In this document: in pieces, positions 1 to 8,802 of the stretch | How positions within the stretch are numbered: the first letter of the stretch is position 1 | Layout of the letters: the number at the start of each line of letters is the position of its first letter | From: a virus | Direction: 5' to 3' (one strand) | IMG/VR virus record: IMGVR_UViG_3300037961_000829 | Span: 1-27,052 of that record | DNA: 27,052 nt | Made by a program: the position numbers and the translations under genes | The notes under the pieces: model-generated | Told to the model about the DNA's origin: nothing | What the model saw: the letters and a program-made list of their open reading frames with translations, nothing else | The model's database searches: none

Positions 1-99
1 AGGGTTTTCTGGATTATTAGTTAATGATTGTCCTGCTATAGGAGCACCAAAATTACTAGCAATTTTATTTTGTTCTTTTTGATCTTCAGTTAATTCCAT
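1..99 (-). CDS. Partial virion-module protein (N-terminus only)
   Basis: Only the first 33 residues are in the window; the gene runs off the left edge. It starts MELTEDQKEQNKIA and is hydrophilic. The ATG lies 2 bp after the stop of the 470-aa gene upstream, so it is the next cistron of the virion operon. Residues PIAGQS are encoded by the same 17-nt stretch that encodes AIAGQS in the 685-aa gene (3194-3210). Function cannot be assigned from this piece; a large internal virion or ejection protein would fit the position, by analogy with T7 gene order, but that is inference. Confidence 0.6.
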   Translation of the reverse strand, partial: MELTEDQKEQNKIASNFGAPIAGQSLTNNPENP

Positions 100-101
100 T
101 A

Positions 102-1514
102 TTATATTCCCATAGTTTGTCTATAATTAGAGTAAGTATTCCAACTATCTTGAGCATATCTATGTGCATTGTAACCATATGCTCCTGCATCAGTAACATA
201 ATTTTGATATGATGGCAAATCTCCACTGTAAGAAGATTGAGTATATACTTGACCAGTAGCTACTGCAGGCGATGGTGAGTAATTTGTAACTTCTGTTACT
301 GGAGGATCTAAAATTGCATCTTGTAATTTTAAATTTATAGAATCTTTAACAGCACCATAAGTTAAATTTGCAGGAGCAGCTACTGCTGTTTCTACTAGCC
401 CATGTACTGCACGAGAGGGAGCTGTAACTAATTTTTGTTTAAATGTCATATCTTCTGGTTTTATCATTTTACCATCTACTTTAAACTCTTCGTTTAAATG
501 TGATTTAAAAGGATTTTTCTCATTTAATCTACCGAAGAATCCTTTTTGATCTTCTCCACCTAAAAAGTTTTTAAATTCAGATACATCATTAAATTTAAAT
601 GCACCATCAGTTATATCAGTTAATTTTACACCAGATACTTGTAAATCGCTTAAATTTGCAATTGCATCTGCATCTGCAAAAAACTCTCTTCCTGAAGTGT
701 CTGAAATAACAAAATCTCCTTTTGATGGAGAGAATTTTCTTAATCCAGTATCAGGATCTATTTCTAAAGTATTTTTAAATATAGTTTCTCCTTTTGAGTT
801 TTTAATATCTTCTAAATTTAAAATAGTTTCTGAACCATCTTTAGCTTTAGTTAATATATCACCTGATTGTCTAGCTACAGCATTAGGATCTGCAGCTTGA
901 GCTATTTCAAAATCTACTTCAGCTATTTTATCTAAAAGTTGATCTTCACTTATAGCTAAGTTTTTATAATTTAATCTTCCTGCTTTTCCAAAACTTTTAG
1001 AATAAGCACTATCTTTTCCTGCAAAGAAATTTTCAGGACCTGAGTTAGCAAAGAAAGATTTTAATTTACCATCAGGAAGAACACTAGCTATTTTATTTCC
1101 TAATGTTTTTGAAAAATTCGTAATAGTTTCTGTTACTCCTTTAGTAACATTTCTATAAACATTACCTACTTTAGAAACTGATTTAGTTACAAATTGACCT
1201 ACTTTAGCAACTCCTCTAGCTAATTTAGCTGCAAAAGTTGTACCTTTTACACCTGCTAATGTATTAGTTACAAAACCTACAGATTTTAAAAGAGCACTTC
1301 CAATAGCAGGTAACATCAGAGAAACTGCAATTTGTCCTATTATTCCTATGCTATCCATAAACTTACCAAATTTAGCAAGTCCACTTTTTATTGCTCTACC
1401 TGTTCTTCGAATTAAACCATCTAAGCCTGTAGCTTTTCCTACTTTTTTAACTACCTTCCTAACTCCTCTTGCTAGTGAACTTAATCCTTTTTTTATGCTT
1501 TTAAATAAACCCAT
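102..1514 (-). CDS. Putative virion/ejection protein with N-terminal membrane-active region
   Basis: 470 aa, not recognised by family. Residues 1-50 are strongly basic and amphipathic, with glycine-rich spacing (MGLFKSIKKGL...). Two hydrophobic stretches follow at about residues 57-80 (IGIIGQIAVSLMLPAIGSAL) and 80-90. The middle is hydrophilic, and the last 60 residues are rich in Tyr, Ser and Asn. A basic amphipathic start plus hydrophobic helices is typical of proteins that insert in membranes, so a DNA-ejection or internal core role is plausible. It sits right after the 685-aa coiled-coil gene in the virion operon. AGGAG lies 7-8 nt before the ATG. The role is inference from composition and position; a tail-tip protein is the alternative. 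Confidence 0.75.
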   Translation of the reverse strand: MGLFKSIKKGLSSLARGVRKVVKKVGKATGLDGLIRRTGRAIKSGLAKFGKFMDSIGIIGQIAVSLMLPAIGSALLKSVGFVTNTLAGVKGTTFAAKLARGVAKVGQFVTKSVSKVGNVYRNVTKGVTETITNFSKTLGNKIASVLPDGKLKSFFANSGPENFFAGKDSAYSKSFGKAGRLNYKNLAISEDQLLDKIAEVDFEIAQAADPNAVARQSGDILTKAKDGSETILNLEDIKNSKGETIFKNTLEIDPDTGLRKFSPSKGDFVISDTSGREFFADADAIANLSDLQVSGVKLTDITDGAFKFNDVSEFKNFLGGEDQKGFFGRLNEKNPFKSHLNEEFKVDGKMIKPEDMTFKQKLVTAPSRAVHGLVETAVAAPANLTYGAVKDSINLKLQDAILDPPVTEVTNYSPSPAVATGQVYTQSSYSGDLPSYQNYVTDAGAYGYNAHRYAQDSWNTYSNYRQTMGI

Positions 1515-1528
1515 TAATTTTTCTCCTA

Positions 1529-3586
1529 TTAAAAATCTAATGCTGATAAAAAGTCATTAATATTATTTATTGATTTACTAAGATCTTGACTGTGTGAATA
1601 TTTAGTCATATTCTCTAAACCTATTACTGTGTTAAGTAATGTAGTTTTTCTATCTTGATCTCTTTGATAAGAATCTCTAATATATGAAGCAGTATCTCTT
1701 AATTGTTGCCATAAATTTGTTTGCTCTAATGTAGACATATTAAATTCATTTTGTTCATAAAACTGAGTCATATTATTTAATTGTTGAATATTAAATTGTT
1801 CAACTGCTAACTCATTACCTGCATTTAATGCTTCCATTTTATTTTGTTCTACAATATTAAATTGTTTCATTGCATTTTCTGCAGCAACATTAAACTGTTC
1901 TATATTATTTTGAAGCGAAGCCATAAACTGTTGAGTTTGATTTTCACTTGTAGCATTAAATTGAGCTGCTGCATTTTTAGCTGCTTGATCTGATAACATA
2001 TTATCTTGTTTAAATTTTAATTTTGCCATATATGCTTCTTGTTGATTACTCAAATTAACTACTTTCATTTGTTGTTCAAACTCAGCTTCTTGAGATCTAA
2101 ACTTAACTGCTGCATCTAATTTTTGAGCTGCTCTAGCTTGTAAAGCTTTTGCATTATCTTGAGCTATAGGCATAGCACTTTGTATAATGGCATTAAATAA
2201 TTGATCACGACCTACTGTTGAAACTGACATACCTCGTGCTGCTAATATAGCATTAACTTTATCTACTGCAGGTTTAGCCCATAAAGGAGTTTTACCTTCT
2301 TCCATTCCTGCAAGAAGACCTTCCATTTGTGCTGACATAAGAGCTTCTTCTGGAAGATCTGCAATATTTGCACGACTTTCAAGATCTGTACCTTCTAGCT
2401 TTTCTAATGCTCCTTCTGGATCATTAGCTATAGCATTACTTATTTCATTGTCTATACCTTGTTCTGCTAAACCTTGTCCTGTTTCTTTAGAACTTTTAAT
2501 TGTTGTAACATCTACTTGCTCTAATACTTTTGCTGCAGAACCTTGAGGTGGTCCTAACTCGTCTTGTATTTCTTGAGTTAATGCAACATCCATTGTAGCA
2601 GTCTCAACTGAAGGTTTAATTTTTGATATTTCTTCTTGTTGTTTTCTTTTAAATATAGCATCAGCTTGTTTATCTAGTGCTTCTTTTTTACTTTTTAATG
2701 GTTGTAACATTGTATCAAGTTCAGATCGAAGTCTTGATATTTTATCTGCTTTAGCAGGACCTCTAGGATCTTGTTCTGCATTTTGTAATTCTAAAAGTTT
2801 AGCTTTATATTGTTCAGATCCCATTATTGAATCAGATAATTCTTTATACTCTTTAAATTCTGGAGTAGATGTAAATTCTTGTTCCGTAGCTAAATTTATT
2901 TGTTGTTGTTGCTCAACAGATAATGAAGAATCAAAAGCAGTAGATACTTGAGCCGCAGCTTGTGGTGTTGCTTGTCCCACACCTTCTTTAGTTATTGTTG
3001 CTGTATCTAGTTCTCTTCCAGTTTCTAATTGTTGAATATCGTCTTTTTGAGTTTCAAAAGCTGCAAGAAACTCTTCATCTGTAGCTTCTTCAACAAATTT
3101 ATTTACTCTTTTTGTAGTTGGATCTAATCCTTCTTTAGCATCTGGTAATGTAACAGGATCTGGTTTAGGAGATGTTACTCCTCCTAAAGCTACTGATTGT
3201 CCTGCTATAGCTTCTTGTCCAGTTGGAGTATCTGCTGCTGATTGTATAATAGCAGCATCTGAAGGAGGCTCGCTTGTTCCTCCTGTGCCTCCTGTGCCTG
3301 TTGTTCCTGTTGAAGGCTGTGGTTGTGCGTTTTGTTCTGCTACTGCTTTTGCAAGTTGTTCTTGTTTTTTAGATATTTGATTTCTAATTGATGCTATCTC
3401 TTCATCCATTCGACGCAATACTGTTCGTTTTGAATGTCCTCCTTGAGATGCCCTTTTTCCTCTTGCTGCTATTTTCTCAGTTAATGTTACATTTAAATTT
3501 GTTATATCTGCTGTAAGAGATGCAACTGAACCACCAGTTTGAAATGCTTGTCTTTTATTTTTTAAAGCTTTTAAATATTTACTCAT
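1529..3586 (-). CDS. Putative internal virion protein with 11-residue coiled-coil repeats
   Basis: 685 aa from ATG; a TTG two codons upstream is open, but AAGGA is spaced better for the ATG. The N-terminal 100 residues are basic and helical, followed by a Gly/Thr-rich low-complexity linker (about residues 93-105) and long Gln/Glu/Ala-rich helices. Residues about 542-618 hold seven consecutive 11-residue units of consensus QFNxxxxNxMx (for example QFNVAAENAMK, then QFNIVEQNKME). Hendecad repeats build long, slightly right-handed helical bundles. Long helical proteins downstream of the tail genes in T7-like phages are usually the internal core/ejection proteins (gp14-gp16), which is my best guess. 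No lysozyme or transglycosylase motif is seen. Confidence 0.75.
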   Translation of the reverse strand: MSKYLKALKNKRQAFQTGGSVASLTADITNLNVTLTEKIAARGKRASQGGHSKRTVLRRMDEEIASIRNQISKKQEQLAKAVAEQNAQPQPSTGTTGTGGTGGTSEPPSDAAIIQSAADTPTGQEAIAGQSVALGGVTSPKPDPVTLPDAKEGLDPTTKRVNKFVEEATDEEFLAAFETQKDDIQQLETGRELDTATITKEGVGQATPQAAAQVSTAFDSSLSVEQQQQINLATEQEFTSTPEFKEYKELSDSIMGSEQYKAKLLELQNAEQDPRGPAKADKISRLRSELDTMLQPLKSKKEALDKQADAIFKRKQQEEISKIKPSVETATMDVALTQEIQDELGPPQGSAAKVLEQVDVTTIKSSKETGQGLAEQGIDNEISNAIANDPEGALEKLEGTDLESRANIADLPEEALMSAQMEGLLAGMEEGKTPLWAKPAVDKVNAILAARGMSVSTVGRDQLFNAIIQSAMPIAQDNAKALQARAAQKLDAAVKFRSQEAEFEQQMKVVNLSNQQEAYMAKLKFKQDNMLSDQAAKNAAAQFNATSENQTQQFMASLQNNIEQFNVAAENAMKQFNIVEQNKMEALNAGNELAVEQFNIQQLNNMTQFYEQNEFNMSTLEQTNLWQQLRDTASYIRDSYQRDQDRKTTLLNTVIGLENMTKYSHSQDLSKSINNINDFLSALDF

Positions 3587-3597
3587 TGTCAAATTCC

Positions 3598-3798
3598 TTA
3601 AACTATTTTAAATAAGATTGCAACTATACCTGTAAGCAATATAGCATTAAAACCATAAATTCTATTTTCAAGTCGTTGCATTTTTTCTGCACCTTTTTCT
3701 AATTGTCTTTCTACATTTTTCCAACGTATAGCACATTCAGACTCGTGTTTTTCCATTCTAGCTAATACATCTTTTGTTGTTATTCTTTTTTCAGTCAT
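3598..3798 (-). CDS. Small coiled-coil plus C-terminal TM protein, holin/XhlA-like candidate
   Basis: 66 aa. Residues 1-45 form a charged amphipathic helix (ARMEKHESECAIRWKNVERQ, then a Leu/Glu/Arg stretch). Residues about 48-66 are one hydrophobic segment (YGFNAILLTGIVAILFKIV) that ends the protein. Amphipathic coiled coil followed by one C-terminal membrane helix is the layout of XhlA-type lysis accessory proteins, and phage lysis genes are often embedded among tail genes. No endolysin is visible nearby in the window, so holin is only a candidate role; a membrane-anchored virion assembly factor is the alternative. The SD is weak and may depend on translation coupled to the 265-aa gene ending 2 bp before. 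Confidence 0.65.
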   Translation of the reverse strand: MTEKRITTKDVLARMEKHESECAIRWKNVERQLEKGAEKMQRLENRIYGFNAILLTGIVAILFKIV

Positions 3799-3800
3799 AA

Positions 3801-4598
3801 TTATTTAACCACTGGTGAAGTTAGTCTACCTGTAATTCCATGATAAGGATCTTTTTCTGAATGTAATTTTAATACTAACATAACCCTACTATTTGTTGAG
3901 CTATAGTTAGCTGCTACATTACAGTTTTTTATTGTCCCTGTTCCTGTAAAATTAGATTGACTTAAACATCCCATTGAAATTGCAGTTTGTGATACAGGTA
4001 AAGAATTTGTAGATTTAAATACAACTGTTGTACTTTCTTGACCTGTTAAAGTTGCAGTTGATAAAGATTCGTTTACGTGTAAATTAACAAGTAAACTATT
4101 GTCTGGATCAGATACTAAAAATTTATCATCAATAACTTTACTTCCAACAGTTTTGTTTATTATAGATGCTTCATGTAAAAATCCATCTGTGCATATAACA
4201 CCTGCTAAACATGATTTATCTGTACTAGCACTAAAATCAGCATGGGCAGTTAATCCAGTTTGTGCCCCTAATCCTGAAACATCATATACATTAACACGAA
4301 AAGCTAATAAATTTGCTGACACTGTTTGATCACTATCATCTAAATAACCAAAATTATCAAAAGTATATATAGGACTTCCAATACCAGATATTGTAATTTC
4401 ATTAACTCTTGCATCTGCATGGTCTTCACCTAAAATAGTAGCCGCTATAATTACAGTATTTGCTTCTGCAGGAATAGTTACTGATGTTGATAAATCTTGA
4501 TCTGTTCTTCCAGATCCACCTGCATGACCATATATAGTAGAATCTGCACTTGCTGCTGACTCATCGCTATTTGGGTTTAAAATTGTTGGTTGTCCCAT
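3801..4598 (-). CDS. Beta-rich virion appendage protein, unknown family
   Basis: 265 aa, rich in Ser, Thr, Asn, Val and Ile in alternating patterns, with no hydrophobic helix. This suggests a mostly beta-sandwich protein such as a tail decoration or receptor-binding domain. Motifs of note are IPAEANTVIIAATI near residues 42-55 and VMLVLKLHSEKDPYHGITGR near the C-terminus, both consistent with jelly-roll strands. It follows the tail fibre and a 90-aa beta protein and has GAGGATTTTAATT before the ATG. I do not recognise the family; adsorption apparatus is inferred from position only. Confidence 0.7.
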   Translation of the reverse strand: MGQPTILNPNSDESAASADSTIYGHAGGSGRTDQDLSTSVTIPAEANTVIIAATILGEDHADARVNEITISGIGSPIYTFDNFGYLDDSDQTVSANLLAFRVNVYDVSGLGAQTGLTAHADFSASTDKSCLAGVICTDGFLHEASIINKTVGSKVIDDKFLVSDPDNSLLVNLHVNESLSTATLTGQESTTVVFKSTNSLPVSQTAISMGCLSQSNFTGTGTIKNCNVAANYSSTNSRVMLVLKLHSEKDPYHGITGRLTSPVVK

Positions 4599-4616
4599 AA
4601 TTAAAATCCTCGTTTA

Positions 4617-4889
4617 TTAAGCGTTATATTCAAATAACATTACAACATTATTAGTTGCATTAGTACTTGCATCAGAGCTACCTGCAACTTTCATAAATGG
4701 ACAAAGTTGAATTTCTTTGATAGTGTCTGAATTAAAAGTTTCTATTAAAACAAAATCAGAATTATTTAAACTTCCAAATAAATATACTGCTGTGCCACTT
4801 GTATTTACTACTTGTATTAAACCATTAGCATTGCCTGATTTTTTAATTTTAGGCTGTAATACAGTTCTATTATTATTAAAGGTTTTCAT
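4617..4889 (-). CDS. Small beta-rich virion protein, unknown
   Basis: 90 aa. Short alternating strands (GLIQVVNTSGTAVYLFGSLN, then FVLIETF, and NVVMLFEYNA at the end) suggest a small beta-barrel or decoration domain. It lies between the tail fibre (4919-6121) and the 265-aa beta protein (3801-4598), all in one operon, and has AGGAATAAAAAT before the ATG. It might be a fibre-tip, attachment or decoration subunit. No family recognised. Confidence 0.65.
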   Translation of the reverse strand: MKTFNNNRTVLQPKIKKSGNANGLIQVVNTSGTAVYLFGSLNNSDFVLIETFNSDTIKEIQLCPFMKVAGSSDASTNATNNVVMLFEYNA

Positions 4890-4918
4890 ATTTTTATTCC
4901 TATGTTAAAAAGTTAAAA

Positions 4919-6121
4919 TTAAGATAAAGTTGCACCATGCACATTGACTATTAACCACTTACTCAATGATGCACTATATACAAAGTCTACAGATTCTCCT
5001 ACTGCATCCCAAGTAATTGATGAAGCCTGTGAAGTTACTAAGTTTCCATCTGAAGCTGACATTGTAGCATTATTGCCTGCAACTTCCATTGTTATTCTCA
5101 TTTGTTGACCATCAGCTCCTGCAGCCATTGTTAGTGTTGTAGTACCAGAGCCTGTGTTTAAAAACATTTGTGATTCAGTTATATCTACTGCTAGAGCACC
5201 TCCTGCTCCAGTAAGTGTTACAGGAGTAGTAGCTAAACCTCCTGAAGTTTTAATTAGTACATCTGAAACAATATCTAGCTGTCCATCTGTGCTTGAGTTA
5301 ATATAAACTGCAGTATCGTTAAAATAAAGTTTTTTTGTACTAAATAGCATTATATCATCAGCAAATCTAAAATAATTTTCATCTTCAAACCATGAAAATG
5401 AACCATCATTAGTATCACCTCTAAATACTACAGTTGAATTATTATTATTATCTTCTCCTATATATAGAGTATTGTTATCTAAATGTATATCCTGTGTAGA
5501 ACTAATTCTAAATTCACCACTACCAAGTATAGATGTTCTACCTATAAAATGATCTGTAGTACCAAAATATAATTTATTAGCAGTATTTAATTGTAATCCT
5601 GAATCATGAACATGAGTTAATGTAACATCACTATCTGCACCAAAAGCTAAAGATGATCCATCTGATCCTAATCCTAAATTTGCTGATCCTGATAAATCTA
5701 TACTAGGTGCAGTTAGTTTAATTTTAGTATCAGCAACAAGATCTAATTGTCCATCTGTGCTTGAATTAATATAAAGATTAGTATCTCTAAAATAAATGTT
5801 TTCTGAAGAAGGAATAAATATATCATCAGAAAAGTGAAAATAATCAGAAGCTCTTACCCATGTTATTTGACCATCATTACTATCAGTATTAAATTGTAAT
5901 GCAATATTAGATGTACCTCCAGTTCCTACAGAAATTGTATCTCCAAATAAAGTAGTTATTGGTGCTCCTGCACCTGCAGTTCCATCATGGTTATGACCAT
6001 TTGTTGCATGAAAAGAATTTGCAATTGCATTAAATTCTGTATTAAATAAAGTATGAGTAATTACCCCACCACTAGAATAAGTTCCTACTTTTGAACCATA
6101 TAAATTATCATTTGCTGCCAT
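4919..6121 (-). CDS. Tail fibre protein with repeated YINSSTDGQLD units
   Basis: 400 aa. The N-terminal 50 residues (MAANDNLYGSKVGTYSSGGV, then a TATNGHNHDGTAG-like stretch) resemble fibre anchoring segments in which an NxHDG motif is common. The body is beta-repeat sequence: two related units of about 55 residues each run from NDG(Q/S) through YF(H/R)F(S/A)DDI and (L/V)YINSSTDGQLD to a (V/A)D...IK strand, at about residues 83-138 and 233-288. Such repeats are frequent in fibres of marine phages. The last 100 residues differ and contain a Thr/Ala/Gly-rich section and a final aromatic strand, likely the exposed tip. GGAG precedes the ATG at good spacing. It directly follows the tail nozzle gene. 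Confidence 0.85.
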   Translation of the reverse strand: MAANDNLYGSKVGTYSSGGVITHTLFNTEFNAIANSFHATNGHNHDGTAGAGAPITTLFGDTISVGTGGTSNIALQFNTDSNDGQITWVRASDYFHFSDDIFIPSSENIYFRDTNLYINSSTDGQLDLVADTKIKLTAPSIDLSGSANLGLGSDGSSLAFGADSDVTLTHVHDSGLQLNTANKLYFGTTDHFIGRTSILGSGEFRISSTQDIHLDNNTLYIGEDNNNNSTVVFRGDTNDGSFSWFEDENYFRFADDIMLFSTKKLYFNDTAVYINSSTDGQLDIVSDVLIKTSGGLATTPVTLTGAGGALAVDITESQMFLNTGSGTTTLTMAAGADGQQMRITMEVAGNNATMSASDGNLVTSQASSITWDAVGESVDFVYSASLSKWLIVNVHGATLS

Positions 6122-6124
6122 TTG

Positions 6125-7768
6125 TTATCTCCTACCTGATGGGTAATAGTCTACATATATTCCGTTTATTATAAAATTATCTGCTGATTCTGCTTGTATT
6201 GTAAAACTAACATTATGACCACTACCCTGTACTGGTTGTTTCTCAGAAGATTTTTTTGGTGAACTAAATATATTAGTTCCAAAAACTGCTGTACCAAATA
6301 ATGAAGGAGCAGTTAAAGTATTCATAGTATACGTGGGTGGCTGTAATGTATCTGTATCTCCATTATCAAAATTTACTGATAACTTAGGAGTTACTGTTCC
6401 TTCTGCTTTTACATCTAGTTTTACAAAGTTTAAAGTTTTTCTAGTTGCTAAATCTCCAAAATCTAAATGTGGAGTTGTGTATGAACATTCTATATCTACA
6501 CTAGCACCTGCTAATTTAAAAACACTTGAAGTATCGTTATCTGAATTAATAATATAGCCATCATTAGTTCCATGAAAAGTTGATTCAATTCCTAAATGAT
6601 TAAATGCTGTTGCAGTACAAGTTGCTTGAAATCCATGTATCTCAGACCATGCAAAACCACTTTTAGTTAATGTACCTATTATTCCTTTACCTAATGATTC
6701 TGCTTCTGATAAGTTAGAATAGTATAATCTATATTGATTTTTACGTCTAATTACTGTACTTCTAATTGTTAAATTATTTATATTATTAACTATGTCATCT
6801 ACTATTAAAGGTTGTATTTGCCTACTTACAGAACTTAATTCTGTATCACCTATTTTTTCTGTAGCTGCTAAAGTTCTAATTCCATCAGGAGCTAAGAAAA
6901 CTAAGTCTCCTCCTATCTCTTGAATACTATCACCTGACAAACAACCTACTTGCTTTGTAATAGGAACAACTGCTACATTACTAGCATCATTAATATTAAT
7001 TAATTTATGAATACTATCTTCGCAGAAAATAATTATATCGCCTCTAAAGCTTTTTAATCCTATTACTTTATCTTCTAATGTTACAGATCCACCATTAGGA
7101 AAATCATCTATATCATTAGCTTCTGAATAATATACTGTATTAGGAGCTGCTGAACTTCCACTAGTAACTAGTCTATTTTCATGTATTATACCAAATGCAG
7201 GGTTTGTTCCAGTTCCAATAGTAATTGTAGTTACCCAATATGTTTTAGCTGTATGCTCTCCTGCTGCAGAAGCTTTAAAATGTAATGGAGCATTTACTCC
7301 ATCAAATATAACAATTTCTGGATCTAATGCAGTTTCATATATTGCAAATCTTACATTGTCTTGACTTGTTCTAGCTGCAACACTTAATGCAGAAAAATCA
7401 GTATAATTATTACCACCAGAAGCTGCAGGTACTACACCTCCAGATCTATTTATTTTTAACCATGTATCACTATCATAAGTACCATCAGATAATGTTGTAT
7501 CAGCAAGATAAATATCTGTACCAACAGCAGCTATAGCACCACCATTTGTATAAGGAGTTATACCATGAATTTTTGTAGCTATGCTATTAATACGACCTAA
7601 TGCTACTAATTCATGCCCACTAATTCTTCTATAGCCTCCATCAGAGTCTACTTCAAAGTTTACTAAGTCTACTGCTGTTCCTGCTTGTTGTTGTGCTAAA
7701 ACAAATTGACTTTGATTTATGTCTAAGCCACCTTGACAAGCAAAACCATATGGTTGTGTTTGAGCCAT
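6125..7768 (-). CDS. Tail nozzle/hub protein (T7 gp12 / P22 gp10-like)
   Basis: 547 aa. The start, in which an LVNFEVDSDGGYRRISGHE-like stretch (residues 35-53) follows a short Gln-rich segment, is the usual opening of podovirus tail hub or DNA-stabilisation proteins. In these, an N-terminal strand leads into a beta-propeller. Repeated blades are visible: IIHENRLVTSG (about 195), VTLEDKVIGLKSFRGDIIIF (about 232) and GDLVFLAPDGIRTL (about 292). It follows the adaptor gene by 1 bp and precedes the tail fibre, the standard tail-assembly order. The protein would close the tail and hold packaged DNA. The assignment to a specific subfamily (T7 gp12 or P22 gp10) is not decidable by eye. Confidence 0.82.
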   Translation of the reverse strand: MAQTQPYGFACQGGLDINQSQFVLAQQQAGTAVDLVNFEVDSDGGYRRISGHELVALGRINSIATKIHGITPYTNGGAIAAVGTDIYLADTTLSDGTYDSDTWLKINRSGGVVPAASGGNNYTDFSALSVAARTSQDNVRFAIYETALDPEIVIFDGVNAPLHFKASAAGEHTAKTYWVTTITIGTGTNPAFGIIHENRLVTSGSSAAPNTVYYSEANDIDDFPNGGSVTLEDKVIGLKSFRGDIIIFCEDSIHKLININDASNVAVVPITKQVGCLSGDSIQEIGGDLVFLAPDGIRTLAATEKIGDTELSSVSRQIQPLIVDDIVNNINNLTIRSTVIRRKNQYRLYYSNLSEAESLGKGIIGTLTKSGFAWSEIHGFQATCTATAFNHLGIESTFHGTNDGYIINSDNDTSSVFKLAGASVDIECSYTTPHLDFGDLATRKTLNFVKLDVKAEGTVTPKLSVNFDNGDTDTLQPPTYTMNTLTAPSLFGTAVFGTNIFSSPKKSSEKQPVQGSGHNVSFTIQAESADNFIINGIYVDYYPSGRR

Positions 7769-7769
7769 C

Positions 7770-8540
7770 TTAAATGAATCTCACTCTATCATCTGTTATA
7801 TAAGTAGGTACAGGCTCTAATAAATTAGAACGCATTTGATCATATAATCTTTTATAATCATCTAATGCAAAAGCTGCTTGTTGCGGAGCATCTTTAAACT
7901 GCCACATATAATATCTTGCTTTTGCTAAAAGCACATTAGCATACATATCTGGAAAAACTATAGTATCGCTATGTGCTGATAATCTTGTTGGTTGATTCCA
8001 AGCATAAAACCATACTCTATATACTTTATCTGGTATTGGACTAAGACCAAACTTTCTTGCATCAGGGCTTCTTAGTACATGAGTAGGCACTCCACCTACT
8101 GCTTGATCTGCATCATCTCTATTTTCTTGATCTCTTCTATGTCTTGTCCAATCTTCTAAAGTTAAAAAATTTAAACTTTTAGAAGTAAATGGAGCAGTTT
8201 CTCCTGCTACACCTACAGTCGTAACATGAAAATTATCCCAATCTATTGAACCATAATCATCTATTATACTTGAACTAGATTCTTTTAATTCATACCATCT
8301 AGTTCCTGCTACAGTTTCTACATATACATTACCATACATAGGATCTGTTGTACCACTTTCACCTGCAGATAAAAAAGGTAATTGTGGTTCATCAATAACA
8401 ATATCCATGTATGCTCTATTTACACAATCTTTAATGTGTTGAGAAATACCTACAGCTTCTGAAAAAGTATTAGAATCTAAAGGTACTTCATTTAATTCAC
8501 GAAGCAATTCATTTGTTAGTTGTAAAAATGTTGTAGCCAT
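7770..8540 (-). CDS. Head-tail adaptor (tail tubular protein A / gp11-like)
   Basis: 256 aa. The N-terminal helix FLQLTNELLRELNEVPL, followed by F...VGI...IKDCVNRAYMDI, is the typical start of podovirus adaptor proteins that dock under the portal as a dodecamer. The C-terminal part has another helical stretch (YANVLLAKARYYMWQFKDAP, then AAFALDDYKRLYDQM) that usually completes the helical bundle. It lies between capsid genes and the nozzle gene, and the next gene starts 1 bp after its stop. AAGG precedes the ATG. Confidence in the adaptor role is good from motif plus position. Confidence 0.82.
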   Translation of the reverse strand: MATTFLQLTNELLRELNEVPLDSNTFSEAVGISQHIKDCVNRAYMDIVIDEPQLPFLSAGESGTTDPMYGNVYVETVAGTRWYELKESSSSIIDDYGSIDWDNFHVTTVGVAGETAPFTSKSLNFLTLEDWTRHRRDQENRDDADQAVGGVPTHVLRSPDARKFGLSPIPDKVYRVWFYAWNQPTRLSAHSDTIVFPDMYANVLLAKARYYMWQFKDAPQQAAFALDDYKRLYDQMRSNLLEPVPTYITDDRVRFI

Positions 8541-8553
8541 ATATTATATACCT

Positions 8554-8802
8554 TTATTTGTCTTCTTTACGTTGACCTGACTCTTGATAACCTGCCATTT
8601 TATTACAAACTTTTTCCATGTCTCTAATAGTTGCATGACCACCATGACCATACATCATGCGACCACCACCCATTTTATTTACTCTGCCACCATGCATCAT
8701 TTTTCCTTTGCCATCAGCAGCATAAAAAGGTACACGCTTACCATCTTTTTCTACCATTTTAAGTTTGCCACCATCAGCCATTTTCTTTTTGTCGTACATC
8801 AT
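8554..8802 (-). CDS. Small Met/Gly/Lys-rich protein between capsid and tail genes
   Basis: 82 aa when started at the ATG at 8802, which has a strong GGAGG site ending 8 nt upstream; a longer open frame reaches 8865 but lacks such a site. The sequence is highly unusual: many Met, Gly, Lys and His residues (GGRVNKMGGGRMMYGHGGH), which looks disordered and cationic, then a short helical C-terminus (DMEKVCNKMAGYQ). Its first 29 bp overlap the 55-aa gene upstream, whose 3' end carries its ribosome site. No known family; it may be a head completion or minor capsid cofactor by position. Confidence 0.6.
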   Translation of the reverse strand: MMYDKKKMADGGKLKMVEKDGKRVPFYAADGKGKMMHGGRVNKMGGGRMMYGHGGHATIRDMEKVCNKMAGYQESGQRKEDK

